Origin: Hymenobacter sp. J193
Lineage (GTDB): Bacteria > Bacteroidota > Bacteroidia > Cytophagales > Hymenobacteraceae
Length of the DNA: 64,000 nt
Reading direction: 5' to 3'
Assembly: GCF_024700075.1 (NCBI RefSeq)
Contig: NZ_JAJONE010000001.1
Coordinates: 4,801,855-4,865,854 of the forward strand
Shown: positions 26,685 to 35,166 of the stretch, one piece after another
Numbering within the stretch: the stretch's first letter is position 1
Layout of the letters: each line of letters starts with the position of its first letter
The notes under the pieces: model-generated
The model's input: the letters and a program-made list of their open reading frames with translations, nothing else
Told to the model about the DNA's origin: nothing
The model's database searches: none
Position numbers and translations under genes: made by a program

Positions 26685-27433
26685 ATGAAACAACTCCTGC
26701 TTTTGCTTTCCCTCGGGGGGCCAGCCTGTGGCTGGCCCCGGCCGTGCGCGCCCAAACCACCGACAGCACCCAGACGGCCAAGCCCGAGCTGAACACGGCC
26801 CCACCGGCCCCGACCCGGCAGCCTGCTACACCCGCCCCGGTGTATACGCCCGCTGAGCCCACGCCGCGTGCCTCCGAGGACATACCGGCTCCGCAGCCTG
26901 GCACCCGGCCCGAGGTACAGGCTCCGCAGGTACCCCGTAAGTTTTTTCTGTACTCCAACTTCGGGCTGGGCTATAGTAACTCTGGCGGCTTCGGCAGCCA
27001 GTTTAACTTCAGCCTGTCGCCGGCCATTGGCTACCGGGTTTCCGATAGATTTTCCATTGGCCCCGGGGTTAGCTATGCTTACAATAACTACGGCTTGGAG
27101 CGTGGCTATGTACAGCAAGGCTTCCCGAAAAACATCAGCACCAACAGCTACGGCGTGAAAGTCTTCGCGCAATATCGGGTCATTGACCAGTTTTTTGCGC
27201 ACGGCGAGTATGAGGTCACATTTGCCGAAACTACTCCTGAGACTATCTATCTGGGTGGTCCCTACACAGAGAAACACACAGTTTCCACCCCGTTGCTGGG
27301 CGCTGGCTACCGCCAGCAGTTTGGTGATAGGGCCGCCGGTGATATTCTACTGCTCTATAACTTCAACGATGGGCTATACAAAGTTTACGGCCAGCCTGTC
27401 ATTCGTTTCTGCTTTCTGTTCGACCTGAAATAG
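26685..27433 (+). CDS. Outer-membrane beta-barrel-like protein, frameshift in signal peptide
   Basis: An ATG at 26685, 18 bp after the ABC-F stop, starts MKQLLLLLSLGG, but the frame breaks at a run of six G (26715-26720). One extra G would give GGASLWLAPAVRAQ, a complete signal peptide running directly into the long downstream frame. The mature protein has a Pro/Thr-rich linker (to about residue 80) and then alternating aromatic/hydrophobic strands (FFLYSNFGLGYSNSGGFG, IGPGVSYAYNN) typical of an 8-10-stranded barrel, ending in FCFLFDLK. The G-run could be a sequencing error or a phase-variable tract. Confidence 0.75.
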
Positions 27434-27446
27434 CACTCTTTAGCCT

Positions 27447-27491
27447 ATAACAAAAAGGGCTGCTCCGGTATGGAGCAGCCCTTTTTGTTAT
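27447..27491. terminator. Bidirectional terminator, 20-bp perfect stem
   Basis: Arms 27447-27466 / 27472-27491, loop GGTAT, with CTTTTTGTTAT on both sides, between convergent genes. Confidence 0.93.
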
Positions 27492-27506
27492 GAGAAGCCT
27501 GAGTAT

Positions 27507-27674
27507 CTACACCCGGCCACCGCGGATTAGGCGCAGCACTACGGCGATGATGGCAATAACCAGCAGGATGTGAATCAGGTTGTTGCCCTGAATGCCCGTG
27601 CCCAGAATGCCGAAGAAGCCGAGGGCCCAGATGATGATCAGGATGACGGCAATGATATACAGCAGATTACCCAT
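27507..27674 (-). CDS. lmo0937-family small membrane protein
   Basis: 55 residues from ATG 27674: MGNLLYIIAVILIIIWALG, then a short Gly-rich loop and LIHILLVIAIIAVVLRLI, i.e. two membrane helices and a basic tail. It matches the short lmo0937 membrane family found in many bacteria; no function is known. An upstream in-frame start at 27725 is less likely. Confidence 0.85.
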   Translation of the reverse strand: MGNLLYIIAVILIIIWALGFFGILGTGIQGNNLIHILLVIAIIAVVLRLIRGGRV

Positions 27675-27936
27675 GGTGGTGAAGGTGAAATGTGGTTGGA
27701 AATTGGAGAGGAGAGAAACCACCACCCTACTGCCAGATTTTGTTTAAACAAAAACGCTGGTAAGGTGATTTGCGGTTTTGTACGGGGGTATTTGGAAAAG
27801 GATATAAATCGATAGGAAAATTCTTAGCCGGCCGGCTGCCGCACCTAGGGAAACTGATTGGCGTTGCCAGAGTTGACAGCAGTTTTTTCTTTCCCTTGGC
27901 TTGCCCACCAGGCGTGACCCGGGCGCAGGATGGTAG

Positions 27937-27966
27937 TTGACCCCGCCGGATTTCCGGCTAGCTTTG
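27937..27966 (+). promoter_or_regulatory. Consensus Bacteroidota promoter (3-hydroxyacyl-CoA dehydrogenase)
   Basis: TTG at 27937-27939, a 19-nt spacer and TAGCTTTG at 27959-27966 match TTG-N17-23-TAnnTTTG, the housekeeping sigma factor consensus of this phylum. The start codon follows 50 nt later. Confidence 0.7.
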
Positions 27967-28016
27967 CGGGCGTGGACCGTTAGTGGCCCGCGCTTCCCAC
28001 CCAACCTGTTTTTCGT

Positions 28017-28907
28017 ATGCAACATGTAGCCGTTATTGGCTCGGGCACCATGGGCAATGGCATTGCCCACGTTTTTGCCCAACACGGGTTTCCCGTGGCG
28101 CTTATCGACATCAATCAATCGGCGCTCGACCGGGCCCTGGCCACCATTGGCAAAAACCTCGAGCGGCAGGTAGCTAAAGGCACCTTATCGGAAGCCGACA
28201 AGGGCGCCACGTTGGGCCGCATCACGACCTATACCAGCTTGGCTGAGGGCGTAGCCCAGGCCGATGTGGTGGTAGAAGCCGCCACCGAAAACGTGGAATT
28301 GAAGCTCAACATCTTCCGGGAGCTGGACCAGCACGCTCCGGCCGGCGCCATTCTGGCCTCTAATACGTCTTCTATTTCCATCACCAAAATTGCGGCCGTC
28401 ACCAAGCGCCCCGCCCAGGTGATTGGCATGCACTTTATGAACCCCGTACCGGTGATGAAGCTGGTGGAGGTCATTCGCGGCTACGCTACGTCAGATGAAG
28501 TAACGACCCGGGTGATGGACCTCTCGCGGCAGCTGGGCAAAACGCCCACGGAGGTAAACGATTACCCCGGCTTCGTGGCCAACCGCATTCTGATGCCCAT
28601 GATCAACGAGGCCATCATTACCTTGTTTGAGGGCGTGGCCGGCGTAGAGGAAATCGACACGGTCATGAAGCTGGGCATGGCCCACCCCATGGGCCCCCTG
28701 CAGTTGGCCGATTTCATTGGGCTGGACGTGTGCCTGGCTATTCTGCGGGTGCTGCACGAGGGCCTCGGCAACCCCAAGTACGCCCCCTGCCCCCTGTTGG
28801 TAAACATGGTAATGGCCGGCCGGCTAGGTGTGAAATCGGGTGAAGGCTTCTACGCCTGGACGCCGGGCTCCAAAGACCTGGTAGTAGCCGAACGGTTTCG
28901 CCGGTAA
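28017..28907 (+). CDS. 3-hydroxybutyryl-CoA / 3-hydroxyacyl-CoA dehydrogenase
   Basis: 296 residues. A Rossmann fold opens with VAVIGSGTMGNGIAHVFA; the catalytic region has SNTSSISIT, GMHFMNPVPVMKLVEVI (His of the dyad) and the NDYPGFVANRILMPMINEA signature, ending with KSGEGFY. It oxidises (S)-3-hydroxyacyl-CoA to 3-ketoacyl-CoA with NAD(P), in short-chain acyl-CoA metabolism. Length and motifs match the Hbd/PaaH type. It is a single-gene unit with its own promoter and terminator. Confidence 0.93.
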   Translation: MQHVAVIGSGTMGNGIAHVFAQHGFPVALIDINQSALDRALATIGKNLERQVAKGTLSEADKGATLGRITTYTSLAEGVAQADVVVEAATENVELKLNIFRELDQHAPAGAILASNTSSISITKIAAVTKRPAQVIGMHFMNPVPVMKLVEVIRGYATSDEVTTRVMDLSRQLGKTPTEVNDYPGFVANRILMPMINEAIITLFEGVAGVEEIDTVMKLGMAHPMGPLQLADFIGLDVCLAILRVLHEGLGNPKYAPCPLLVNMVMAGRLGVKSGEGFYAWTPGSKDLVVAERFRR

Positions 28908-28964
28908 GCAGCTATCCGCCCACTGGCCCTCACGGCTATTAGGCGGGACTTGCAGCAAATCATG

Positions 28965-28996
28965 AAGTGCCTGTCGAGTTGTCGGCAGGCACTTTT
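28965..28996 (+). terminator. Intrinsic terminator after the dehydrogenase gene
   Basis: Stem 28965-28977 / 28982-28994 (13 bp, one mismatch) followed by TTTTGCG. Confidence 0.8.
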
Positions 28997-29153
28997 GCGT
29001 TCCTGGAAGCCGCTGGCTGATTAGCCGGCACGATCTGCCGCCGGTATGTAAGCGTCGGCCGGCTGGCCAGTGGGTAGCTTTCCGGTGAAACCTTCGGAGG
29101 CTGAATACGCTTATAGTGTATCCTTTTTCAGTGTAATTCTCTTTCCTAGCTAC

Positions 29154-29690
29154 ATGGAACAAGCCACGTTTGGCGGCGGCTGCTTTTGGTGCACCGAAGC
29201 CGTATTTCAGAATCTCAAGGGTGTGCAGAAAGTTGTGTCGGGCTACACCGGCGGACGCATTGCTAACCCTACCTATAAGGAAGTGTGCAGCGGCCTCACG
29301 GGCCACAACGAGGTTATTCAAATCACCTTCGACCCGGCCGTTATCAGCTACGAGGAGCTGCTGGAAATCTTCTGGAAAACCCACGACCCTACCACCCTCA
29401 ACCAGCAAGGCAACGACGTGGGCACCCAGTACCGCTCGGGCATCTACACCCAAAACGAGGAGCAGCAGCACCTGGCCGAAGCCTACAAGCAGAAGCTCAC
29501 CGCCGCCAACGCCTTCAACGGCCCCATCACCACCGAAATCCTGCCCCTGAAGGTGTTCTACCCCGCCGAGAACTACCACCAGAACTACTACAACCTGAAC
29601 GGCTCCCAGCCCTACTGCCAGTTTGTGGTGAAAAGCAAAGTAGATAAAGTAAAGACCGTGTTCGGGGATAAATTACGCGAGGCGGTATAA
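29154..29690 (+). CDS. msrA: Peptide-methionine (S)-S-oxide reductase
   Basis: 178 residues from ATG 29154. FGGGCFWCTEAVF holds the catalytic Cys (GCFW motif); GYTGG, TGHNEV and DPTTLNQQGNDVGTQYRSGI are the conserved MsrA motifs. It repairs methionine-S-sulfoxide in proteins. No signal peptide and no MsrB domain. The frame is open further upstream, but the ATG just before the motif is the natural start. Confidence 0.95.
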   Translation: MEQATFGGGCFWCTEAVFQNLKGVQKVVSGYTGGRIANPTYKEVCSGLTGHNEVIQITFDPAVISYEELLEIFWKTHDPTTLNQQGNDVGTQYRSGIYTQNEEQQHLAEAYKQKLTAANAFNGPITTEILPLKVFYPAENYHQNYYNLNGSQPYCQFVVKSKVDKVKTVFGDKLREAV

Positions 29691-29712
29691 GCCGGCCCTC
29701 TTTTTTACAACA

Positions 29713-29745
29713 AAAAAAAGCCCGCTTAATCAGCGGGCTTTTTTT
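29713..29745. terminator. Bidirectional intrinsic terminator
   Basis: Stem AAAAAAAGCCCGCT / AGCGGGCTTTTTTT (29713-29726 / 29732-29745), loop TAATC. It serves msrA and the convergent gene fragment. Confidence 0.9.
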
Positions 29746-29982
29746 ATTCTGGTAGCACTGGTCTTAGCAACTGATGCATAGCGGCCAATTGAGCTTCTGA
29801 CCATCCTGTCCAATCGTATTCAATAAAGAAATGCTCATCCCCATCGTATAGTAATGACCCTCGTGGCTGTTGCAGAACTCGTTTCGTTCGGCTCTTTTTC
29901 CAGCCCGTTACTGTGCGAGTTTCCATCTGTGCGTCAAGGTCGGGCAGTTGAGCTATACTAGCGCCTGGCAGCGGCCAGTAAT
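29744..29982 (-). pseudogene. 3' part of a membrane gene split by an IS element
   Basis: The frame runs without a stop from the IS edge (29982) to a TAA at 29744-29746. It encodes YWPLPGASIAQLPDLDAQM, then a basic stretch (GWKKSRTKR) and an acidic/aromatic end (FFIEYDWTGWSEAQL). An ATG at 29926 would give a 60-residue product. It has no start of its own at the IS edge, and joining it exactly to the fragment at 31455-31794 restores one frame (...VKGG-Y-YWPLP...). Its GC is lower than that of neighbouring genes. Confidence 0.65.
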
Positions 29983-31421
29983 GGCTGTGGCAGGGCCATG
30001 GTCAGGCTCACTTGCCGGTTGGGCCGGTACTTAAGCAGCTTTTTCAGGTTGTAGGCTACGGCCGTGAGCAGCATCGTCTTGTGGGCTCCGGCCTGGCCGC
30101 GCACGTTCATCCGGCGTAGGCCGTAGTGATGGAGCAGATTCCCGAAGACGGGCTCCACCGTGCCCTGGCGCACCCGGCGCATGTGTTGGCCCCGGCGGCT
30201 TTGCTGGCGCTGCCAGGCCCGGCGGTACGGCTCGTCGTAGAGCGTGCGGGTGAGCTGCTTGCGCTTGGCCCCGGGCACGCAGGTGGGCTTGAGCGGGCAC
30301 TGCTGGCAGTCCGAGCAGGTGGCCCAGTAGATCTTCAGCCCGGTGCCGTCAGCCGAGGTGTCGTACTTACGAAACGAGAGGACCTTGCCGGCGGCACAGG
30401 TGTAGTCATCGGTTGAGGCCCGGTAGGTAAAGCCCTCGATAGCGGCCTTATAGCGGCCAAAAACCGGGATCCAGGCCGTCACCTGCTGGGCTTCGAGCAG
30501 GGCGTAGTTGGTGCCGTTGGCGTAGCCCGCATCGGCCAGCAGCTCCTGCATGCGCAGCTGCTGGGACCGTAACCGTTGCTGCAGGCCGGTGAGTAAGCGG
30601 GGTAGGTGCAGGCTGTCGCGACTATCGGCGAAATCGGCCTGCACGTGGCTGATCACGCCCTTAGCCGTGTCCACGGCCAGGCTGCAGAGGTAGTTCAGGG
30701 CCCGGGCTTTGCCGGGCTTGATGGAGATGCGCGCGTCGGGGTCGGTGGGGCTGTAGTGGGTCTTGTTGCTGAGCAAGCGGGCTTTTTCGTGCTGCGCGCC
30801 GGGTACGCTGGAGTGGGTGGCGAGCCGGGCCTGGTGAGCGGCCAGGTTGCGCAGCTGGTGGGCCGGAGCCGTCACCACGGACGCAGCCGGCGCGGTAGCC
30901 GCCTCGTCCGTGGCCAGAAAGGGACTTTTGACACCCGTTGTCCTCTTTTCCAGCACCGTTTCCAAGGAAGCATTGGCCTTGACGGGCGCCGAGTCGACGG
31001 CCTGCGTGTCGCCGGCGACCAGGCCCCGGGCCACGCACTGGGCAAAGACGTGGTCGAACAGGCGCTCGAAGACCGCGGCCGGAAAGAGCTGCCGCGTGCG
31101 GCTCACCGTGGAATGCCAGGGCAATTCCTCGTCCACCTCGTAGCCCAGAAACAACAAGATGTCGAGCCGCAGGGCGCAGTGTTCGACCAGGCGGCGGTCG
31201 CTGACCAGGTTTTCCAGCCGGCCCACCAGCACGAGCTTGAAGAACACGACCGGGTCCAAAGAGGGCTGGCCTGTGTGGCTGTACAGCGTCCGGGTCTCGT
31301 CGTAGAGAAACGACCAGTCGACGAGCTCGGCCAGCCGGCGGTACAGATTATGGCGCGGCACCCGCTCACTGAGCCGAAAGTGGGTCACCTCTTTGTCGAG
31401 AAACGGCTTCTTGCCTTGCAT
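29958..31421 (-). CDS. IS1182-family DDE transposase
   Basis: 487 residues from ATG 31421. The N-terminal part (FRLSERVPRHNLYRRLAELV, LDPVVFFKLVLVGRLENL) is the InsH/IS1182 helix-turn-helix region; GDTQAVDSAPVKANAS contains the first catalytic Asp, ELLADAGYANGTNY the second, and RRVRQGTVEPVFGNL the catalytic Glu. A CxxCxxCPLKxxC zinc-ribbon-like cluster lies before the last block. The full-length frame suggests it may still be active. The extreme C-terminus is encoded by flanking DNA. Confidence 0.92.
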   Translation of the reverse strand: MQGKKPFLDKEVTHFRLSERVPRHNLYRRLAELVDWSFLYDETRTLYSHTGQPSLDPVVFFKLVLVGRLENLVSDRRLVEHCALRLDILLFLGYEVDEELPWHSTVSRTRQLFPAAVFERLFDHVFAQCVARGLVAGDTQAVDSAPVKANASLETVLEKRTTGVKSPFLATDEAATAPAASVVTAPAHQLRNLAAHQARLATHSSVPGAQHEKARLLSNKTHYSPTDPDARISIKPGKARALNYLCSLAVDTAKGVISHVQADFADSRDSLHLPRLLTGLQQRLRSQQLRMQELLADAGYANGTNYALLEAQQVTAWIPVFGRYKAAIEGFTYRASTDDYTCAAGKVLSFRKYDTSADGTGLKIYWATCSDCQQCPLKPTCVPGAKRKQLTRTLYDEPYRRAWQRQQSRRGQHMRRVRQGTVEPVFGNLLHHYGLRRMNVRGQAGAHKTMLLTAVAYNLKKLLKYRPNRQVSLTMALPQPLLAAARR

Positions 31422-31454
31422 CTTCCCTGTACGAACCCGGGTTCTGCAACAGCC
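29983..31454 (-). mobile_element. IS1182-family insertion sequence
   Basis: A single transposase gene fills the element. The outer 15 bp (GGCTGTGGCAGGGCC at 29983-29997; reverse complement of 31440-31454, GGCTGTTGCAGAACC) match at 12 of 15 positions and are taken as terminal inverted repeats. No target-site duplication is visible. The last 8 codons of the transposase run past the left end into host DNA. The boundaries are supported by the host reading frame, which is restored by exact removal of this interval. Confidence 0.75.
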
Positions 31455-31794
31455 ACCCTCCTTTAACCAAACTGCCATGATTCCCACGCTTCATGGTATA
31501 TGCGCCACGTACCCGTTGATATTCCAGAGTTACTGGCTTACTGCGAAAAAAACTATAATACTGCACAGTACCCGCCGCTCTATTAATCTGGATAACAATT
31601 GGTGGGGCCTGTAGCATAAACCGCGCTATATAGCCTGTGTTTATTATTATCAACAGGCTCAGCCAGTTGCTGAGCGGCAAATTCTCTGCGTAACGAATTA
31701 CGAAAGGCACCGCCGCCAGAATACAGGCCACAACCAAGTTTAGCAGCAGCCAGTTACGAAGTATAGGTTGATAGCGCAGGCGAAATTCCACCAT
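31455..31794 (-). pseudogene. 5' part of the IS-split membrane gene
   Basis: 113 codons before the IS: two membrane helices (about 15-33 and 41-60) then a soluble start with IVIQINRAAGTVQYYSFF and PVTLEYQRVRGAY, reminiscent of bacterial PH-like domains. It begins 15 bp after the dapD stop on the same strand, so it was probably the second gene of a dapD operon. Past 31455 the frame reads into the IS and would stop at 31366. The other half is at 29744-29982. Confidence 0.7.
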
Positions 31795-31809
31795 TCTGGC
31801 TAGCTAAAG

Positions 31810-32625
31810 CTAAACACTTACCCCGAAGTCTCTGAGCGCGTCATTCAGGCTGGTTTTCAAATCCGTGCTGGGCTTGCGCTGGCCGATGATGAGGGCGCAG
31901 GGCACGTGGTACTCGCCGGCCGCAAACTGCTTGGCGTAGGAGCCCGGAATGACCACGGAGCGGGCCGGCACGTAGCCTTTGTACTCCTTAGGCTCTGCAC
32001 CCGTCACGTCGATAATTTTGGTACTGCCCGTGATGGTTACGCCCGCCCCGATAACGGCCTCACGGCCCACGCGGCAGCCCTCTACCAGAATGCTGCGCGA
32101 ACCGATAAAAGCTCCATCCTCAATGATAACCGGCGCGGCCTGCACCGGCTCCAGCACGCCCCCGATGCCTACGCCCCCGCTTAGGTGCACACCGGCCCCA
32201 ATTTGAGCGCAGGAGCCCACGGTGGCCCAGGTGTCCACCATCGTGCCCTCGCCTACCCAGGCGCCAATGTTCACGTAGCTGGGCATCAGAATGACGCCGG
32301 AGGCCAGGTAGGCCCCGTAGCGGGCCACAGCGGGCGGCACCACGCGCACTCCCTGACCGGCGTAGTCGGTCTTGAGCAGCATTTTGTCGCGGAACTCGAA
32401 GGGGCCTACTTCCAGGGTTTCCATCTGGCGGATGGGAAAGTAAAGGATGACGGCTTTCTTTACCCAGTCGTTTACCTGCCAGTCATCGCCGCGGGGCTCG
32501 GCTACGCGCAGGCGGCCCTTGTCCAGCTCCTCGATGGTGGTGTTGATGGCCTCAACGGTAGCGGATTGCTGGAGCAGGCTCCGGTCGTTCCAGGCAGCTT
32601 CTATGGTGGCTTGCAGGTTGGTCAT
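31810..32625 (-). CDS. dapD: 2,3,4,5-tetrahydropyridine-2,6-dicarboxylate N-succinyltransferase
   Basis: 271 residues, the DapD length. The N-terminal helical domain is followed by a left-handed beta-helix of hexapeptide repeats (VNIGAWVGEGTMVDTWATVGSCAQIGAGVHLSGGVGIGG, read here in segments: NIGAWVGEGTMVDTW, CAQIGAGVHLSGG) with EDGAFIGSRS and the terminal KTSLNDALRDF. It succinylates tetrahydrodipicolinate in lysine and diaminopimelate synthesis, supplying peptidoglycan. Confidence 0.96.
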   Translation of the reverse strand: MTNLQATIEAAWNDRSLLQQSATVEAINTTIEELDKGRLRVAEPRGDDWQVNDWVKKAVILYFPIRQMETLEVGPFEFRDKMLLKTDYAGQGVRVVPPAVARYGAYLASGVILMPSYVNIGAWVGEGTMVDTWATVGSCAQIGAGVHLSGGVGIGGVLEPVQAAPVIIEDGAFIGSRSILVEGCRVGREAVIGAGVTITGSTKIIDVTGAEPKEYKGYVPARSVVIPGSYAKQFAAGEYHVPCALIIGQRKPSTDLKTSLNDALRDFGVSV

Positions 32626-32695
32626 GGTTGGTTTGAATGGTTATCTGGCTGGATGGTTGAATGGCGCTTGGTTGGCAGATTGCGTGGTTATCTGT

Positions 32696-32725
32696 CTGGA
32701 TGCTTACAGTGCTGTAAGCATCCAG
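32696..32725. promoter_or_regulatory. 14-bp perfect palindrome between dapD and the glycosyltransferase gene
   Basis: CTGGATGCTTACAG and its reverse complement (32696-32709, 32712-32725) are separated by TG. It sits in the divergent region, 71 bp from the dapD start and 69 bp from the glycosyltransferase start, a position fitting an operator; a plain repeat is equally possible. Confidence 0.45.
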
Positions 32726-32793
32726 CAAGTCAACTCTTCTGACAGGTAACTATTCCGTCATTTCGCCCCAAACTTACCATCTTCGTGGTCACT

Positions 32794-33942
32794 ATGCAGC
32801 CACCCCGCACGATTTTGCTGGCCTCCGTGCTCAAGCCGCTGGACGATACGCGCATGTACGAGAAGTTTGGTCGCACCCTGGCCCGGCTTCCCCAGGTGCA
32901 GGTGCACGTAGCCGGCCGTCAGGCTCCGGCACCGCAACCCAAGCCAGCCAATCTACATACGCACAGTCTGCTGGCCGGCTCCCGTCTGAGTTGGGCGCGG
33001 CTGCGGGCGCAGGGGCGCTACTGGCAGCTGCTGCGGCGCCTGCGGCCGGGGCTGGTGGTAGTGCACGCGCCGGAGCTGCTGCCGCTCACGCTGCTGTGGC
33101 ACTGGCTGGGCAAGGAGCGGCGCTTTGTGTATGATGTGCAGGAGAATTTTGCCCTCAACATCCGCACCCAGCACGTGTACCCAGCCGCGGTACGCGGGCT
33201 ACTGGCCACCGCCGTGCGGGGGCTGGAAACCCTGGCCGCCACTGCTGCCGAAAAGGTGATTCTGGCGGAGGAAAGCTACGCCGAAGAGCTGCCTTTCGCT
33301 ACCCCGGCCCGTACCCTCATTCTGGAAAACAAGTACCAGCCCCCCGGCCCCGAGTTGCTGCGCTCTACGCCTGTACATCTGGCGCCGAACCAGCCGCTGG
33401 AGCTGCTGTACTCCGGCACTATCTCGGAGCTGAACGGGGTGCTGGCAGCCGTGGAATTTGCGCGGGCCCTGCGGCTGGTTTGGCCGGGCACCCGGCTCAC
33501 CATCATCGGGTTTTGCCAGCACCCGGCCTTGCTGACCCAGCTGCAGGCGCTGGCCGCCGAATCGGGCGGGGCGGTGGAGCTGGTGGGCGGAGCCGAGCCG
33601 GTGCCGCACGGGCGCATTATCCAGGCCATCCGGCGCAGCCATTTGGGCCTGTTGCCCTACCGGGAGCATCCCAGTTTCTGGCGCTGCGTACCCACCAAGC
33701 TGTTTGAATACCTGGCCCACGCCCTGCCAGTACTCATCCCTCGTAATCCGCTCTGGCAGCAGTTCATTGCGCAGCATCAAGCCGGACTGGCAGTAGATTT
33801 CGCTGACACTTCATCGGCTACTATTGAGCAGGTGAAAAATGACCTGCTGCGGCACGCTTTCTATTCCCAGGGTGTTCCGGCGGAAGTTTTTTGGCACAGC
33901 GAAGAGCAAAAGCTTTTGGCGCTACTGGATTCTATCCGGTAA
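32794..33942 (+). CDS. Glycosyltransferase (GT4/GT-B-like)
   Basis: 382 residues from ATG 32794. Two Rossmann-like halves: an N-terminal one with VVVHAPELLPLTLL and FVYDVQENFALN, and a C-terminal one with LELLYSGTISELNGV, RLTIIGFCQHP and the acceptor/donor-loop region LLPYREHPSFWRCVPTKLFEYLAHALPVL, whose PTKxFEYLAxxLPV motif is typical of GT4 enzymes. It probably transfers a nucleotide-sugar residue to a surface polysaccharide. No glycan cluster surrounds it, so the acceptor is unknown. Confidence 0.85.
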   Translation: MQPPRTILLASVLKPLDDTRMYEKFGRTLARLPQVQVHVAGRQAPAPQPKPANLHTHSLLAGSRLSWARLRAQGRYWQLLRRLRPGLVVVHAPELLPLTLLWHWLGKERRFVYDVQENFALNIRTQHVYPAAVRGLLATAVRGLETLAATAAEKVILAEESYAEELPFATPARTLILENKYQPPGPELLRSTPVHLAPNQPLELLYSGTISELNGVLAAVEFARALRLVWPGTRLTIIGFCQHPALLTQLQALAAESGGAVELVGGAEPVPHGRIIQAIRRSHLGLLPYREHPSFWRCVPTKLFEYLAHALPVLIPRNPLWQQFIAQHQAGLAVDFADTSSATIEQVKNDLLRHAFYSQGVPAEVFWHSEEQKLLALLDSIR

Positions 33943-34040
33943 CTGCCGACCTTTGCGGCCCGTTTATGCGCCAAGGCAGAAAGTTTTCTAACTTCCGCCC
34001 TTTCGCGCTCTTTTTCCCGCTAAATCCCCCCTCTCCTTTT

Positions 34041-35051
34041 ATGTCTACTCTTCACCGCAGCGAAATTGCCGGCGTCGGCCATTATGTGCCCGACCGCGTA
34101 GTGCCCAACGCCGACCTCGAACAGCTCATGGAAACCACCGACGCGTGGATTCAGGAACGCACCGGCATCCGGGAGCGGCGCTGGTTTGAGGAAGGCAAGG
34201 ACACCACGGCCAATATGGGCGCCAACGCGGCCCGCAAGGCTCTGGAAATGGCCGGCCTGCAGCCCGACGATGTTCAGCTTATCGTTTTCGCCACGCTCTC
34301 CCCCGATTACCTGTTCCCCGGCTCCGGGGTTCTGCTGCAGCGCGAGTTGGGCATCAAGGCGCATATTCCGGCCTTCGACGTGCGTAACCAGTGCTCGGGC
34401 TTTATCTACGCGCTGAGCATGGCCGATCAGTTCATCAAAACCGGCATGTACGAAACGGCGCTGGTGGTGGGCTCCGAAATTCACTCCTCGGGGCTCGATA
34501 AAAGCACCCGTGGCCGGGCCGTATCGGTTATTTTCGGGGATGGCGCCGGGGCCGTGCTTTTGCGCCGCAGCACCGACGAAAACCGCGGTATCCTGAGCAC
34601 GCACCTGCACTCCCAGGGCGAGTTTGCCGAGGAGCTGATTACCCGGGAGCCGGGCTCCAACCGCGACAACCGCGTGCAGGTTGTGCTCGACAAGCCCGAG
34701 GACATGTACCCGTACATGAACGGCCAGCAGGTGTTCAAGCACGCCGTTACGCGCTTTCCCGAGGTTATCAAGGAAGCCCTCGACCAGAACGGCTACCAGG
34801 CCCAGGACATCGACATGCTGATTCCGCACCAAGCCAACCTGCGCATCACCCAGTACGTGGGCCAGAAGCTGGGCTTGAGCGAAGACAAGGTGTTCAGCAA
34901 CATTCAGCGCTACGGCAACACCACGGCCGCCTCCGTTCCCATTGCCTTGAGCGAAGCCGTGCAGGAAGGCCGCATCAAGCGCGGCGACCTGGTGTGCCTG
35001 GCCGCCTTCGGCTCCGGCTTCACATGGGCTTCGGCGCTGGTGAAGTGGTAG
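34041..35051 (+). CDS. fabH: 3-oxoacyl-ACP synthase III-type enzyme
   Basis: 336 residues from ATG 34041. Catalytic Cys118 lies in RNQCSGFIY, His263 in IPHQANLRI and Asn293 in YGNTTAAS, the KASIII triad in the right order. TDAWIQERTGI and GDGAGAVLL are family motifs. It would start fatty-acid chains by condensing acyl-CoA with malonyl-ACP. The Cys context (NQCSG rather than the more usual AACSG) means a related ketosynthase role is possible. Confidence 0.88.
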   Translation: MSTLHRSEIAGVGHYVPDRVVPNADLEQLMETTDAWIQERTGIRERRWFEEGKDTTANMGANAARKALEMAGLQPDDVQLIVFATLSPDYLFPGSGVLLQRELGIKAHIPAFDVRNQCSGFIYALSMADQFIKTGMYETALVVGSEIHSSGLDKSTRGRAVSVIFGDGAGAVLLRRSTDENRGILSTHLHSQGEFAEELITREPGSNRDNRVQVVLDKPEDMYPYMNGQQVFKHAVTRFPEVIKEALDQNGYQAQDIDMLIPHQANLRITQYVGQKLGLSEDKVFSNIQRYGNTTAASVPIALSEAVQEGRIKRGDLVCLAAFGSGFTWASALVKW

Positions 35052-35166
35052 ATTTTTAATTAAGAATTAAGAATTAGTAAGTAAGAATGTGCCTTCGAGG
35101 CTCATTCTGCAGGTAAAAGCACACCGCCACCTGCAATTATTAATTCTTAATTATTAATTCCCATAC
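35052..35166. repeat. AT-rich inverted repeat in the fabH-mntR gap
   Basis: TTTAATTAAGAATTAAGAATTA (split as TTTAATTAAGAATTA, 35054-35068, and AGAATTA) is mirrored by TTAATTCTTAATTATTAATT near 35140-35160. The run of TTAAT/ATTAA units stands out against GC-rich surroundings. It may contain the promoter of the regulator gene and terminate fabH. Confidence 0.6.

Noticed and set aside
28824..29579. 251-codon minus-strand frame over msrA
   Set aside because: It is the complement of msrA and its leader, without homology.
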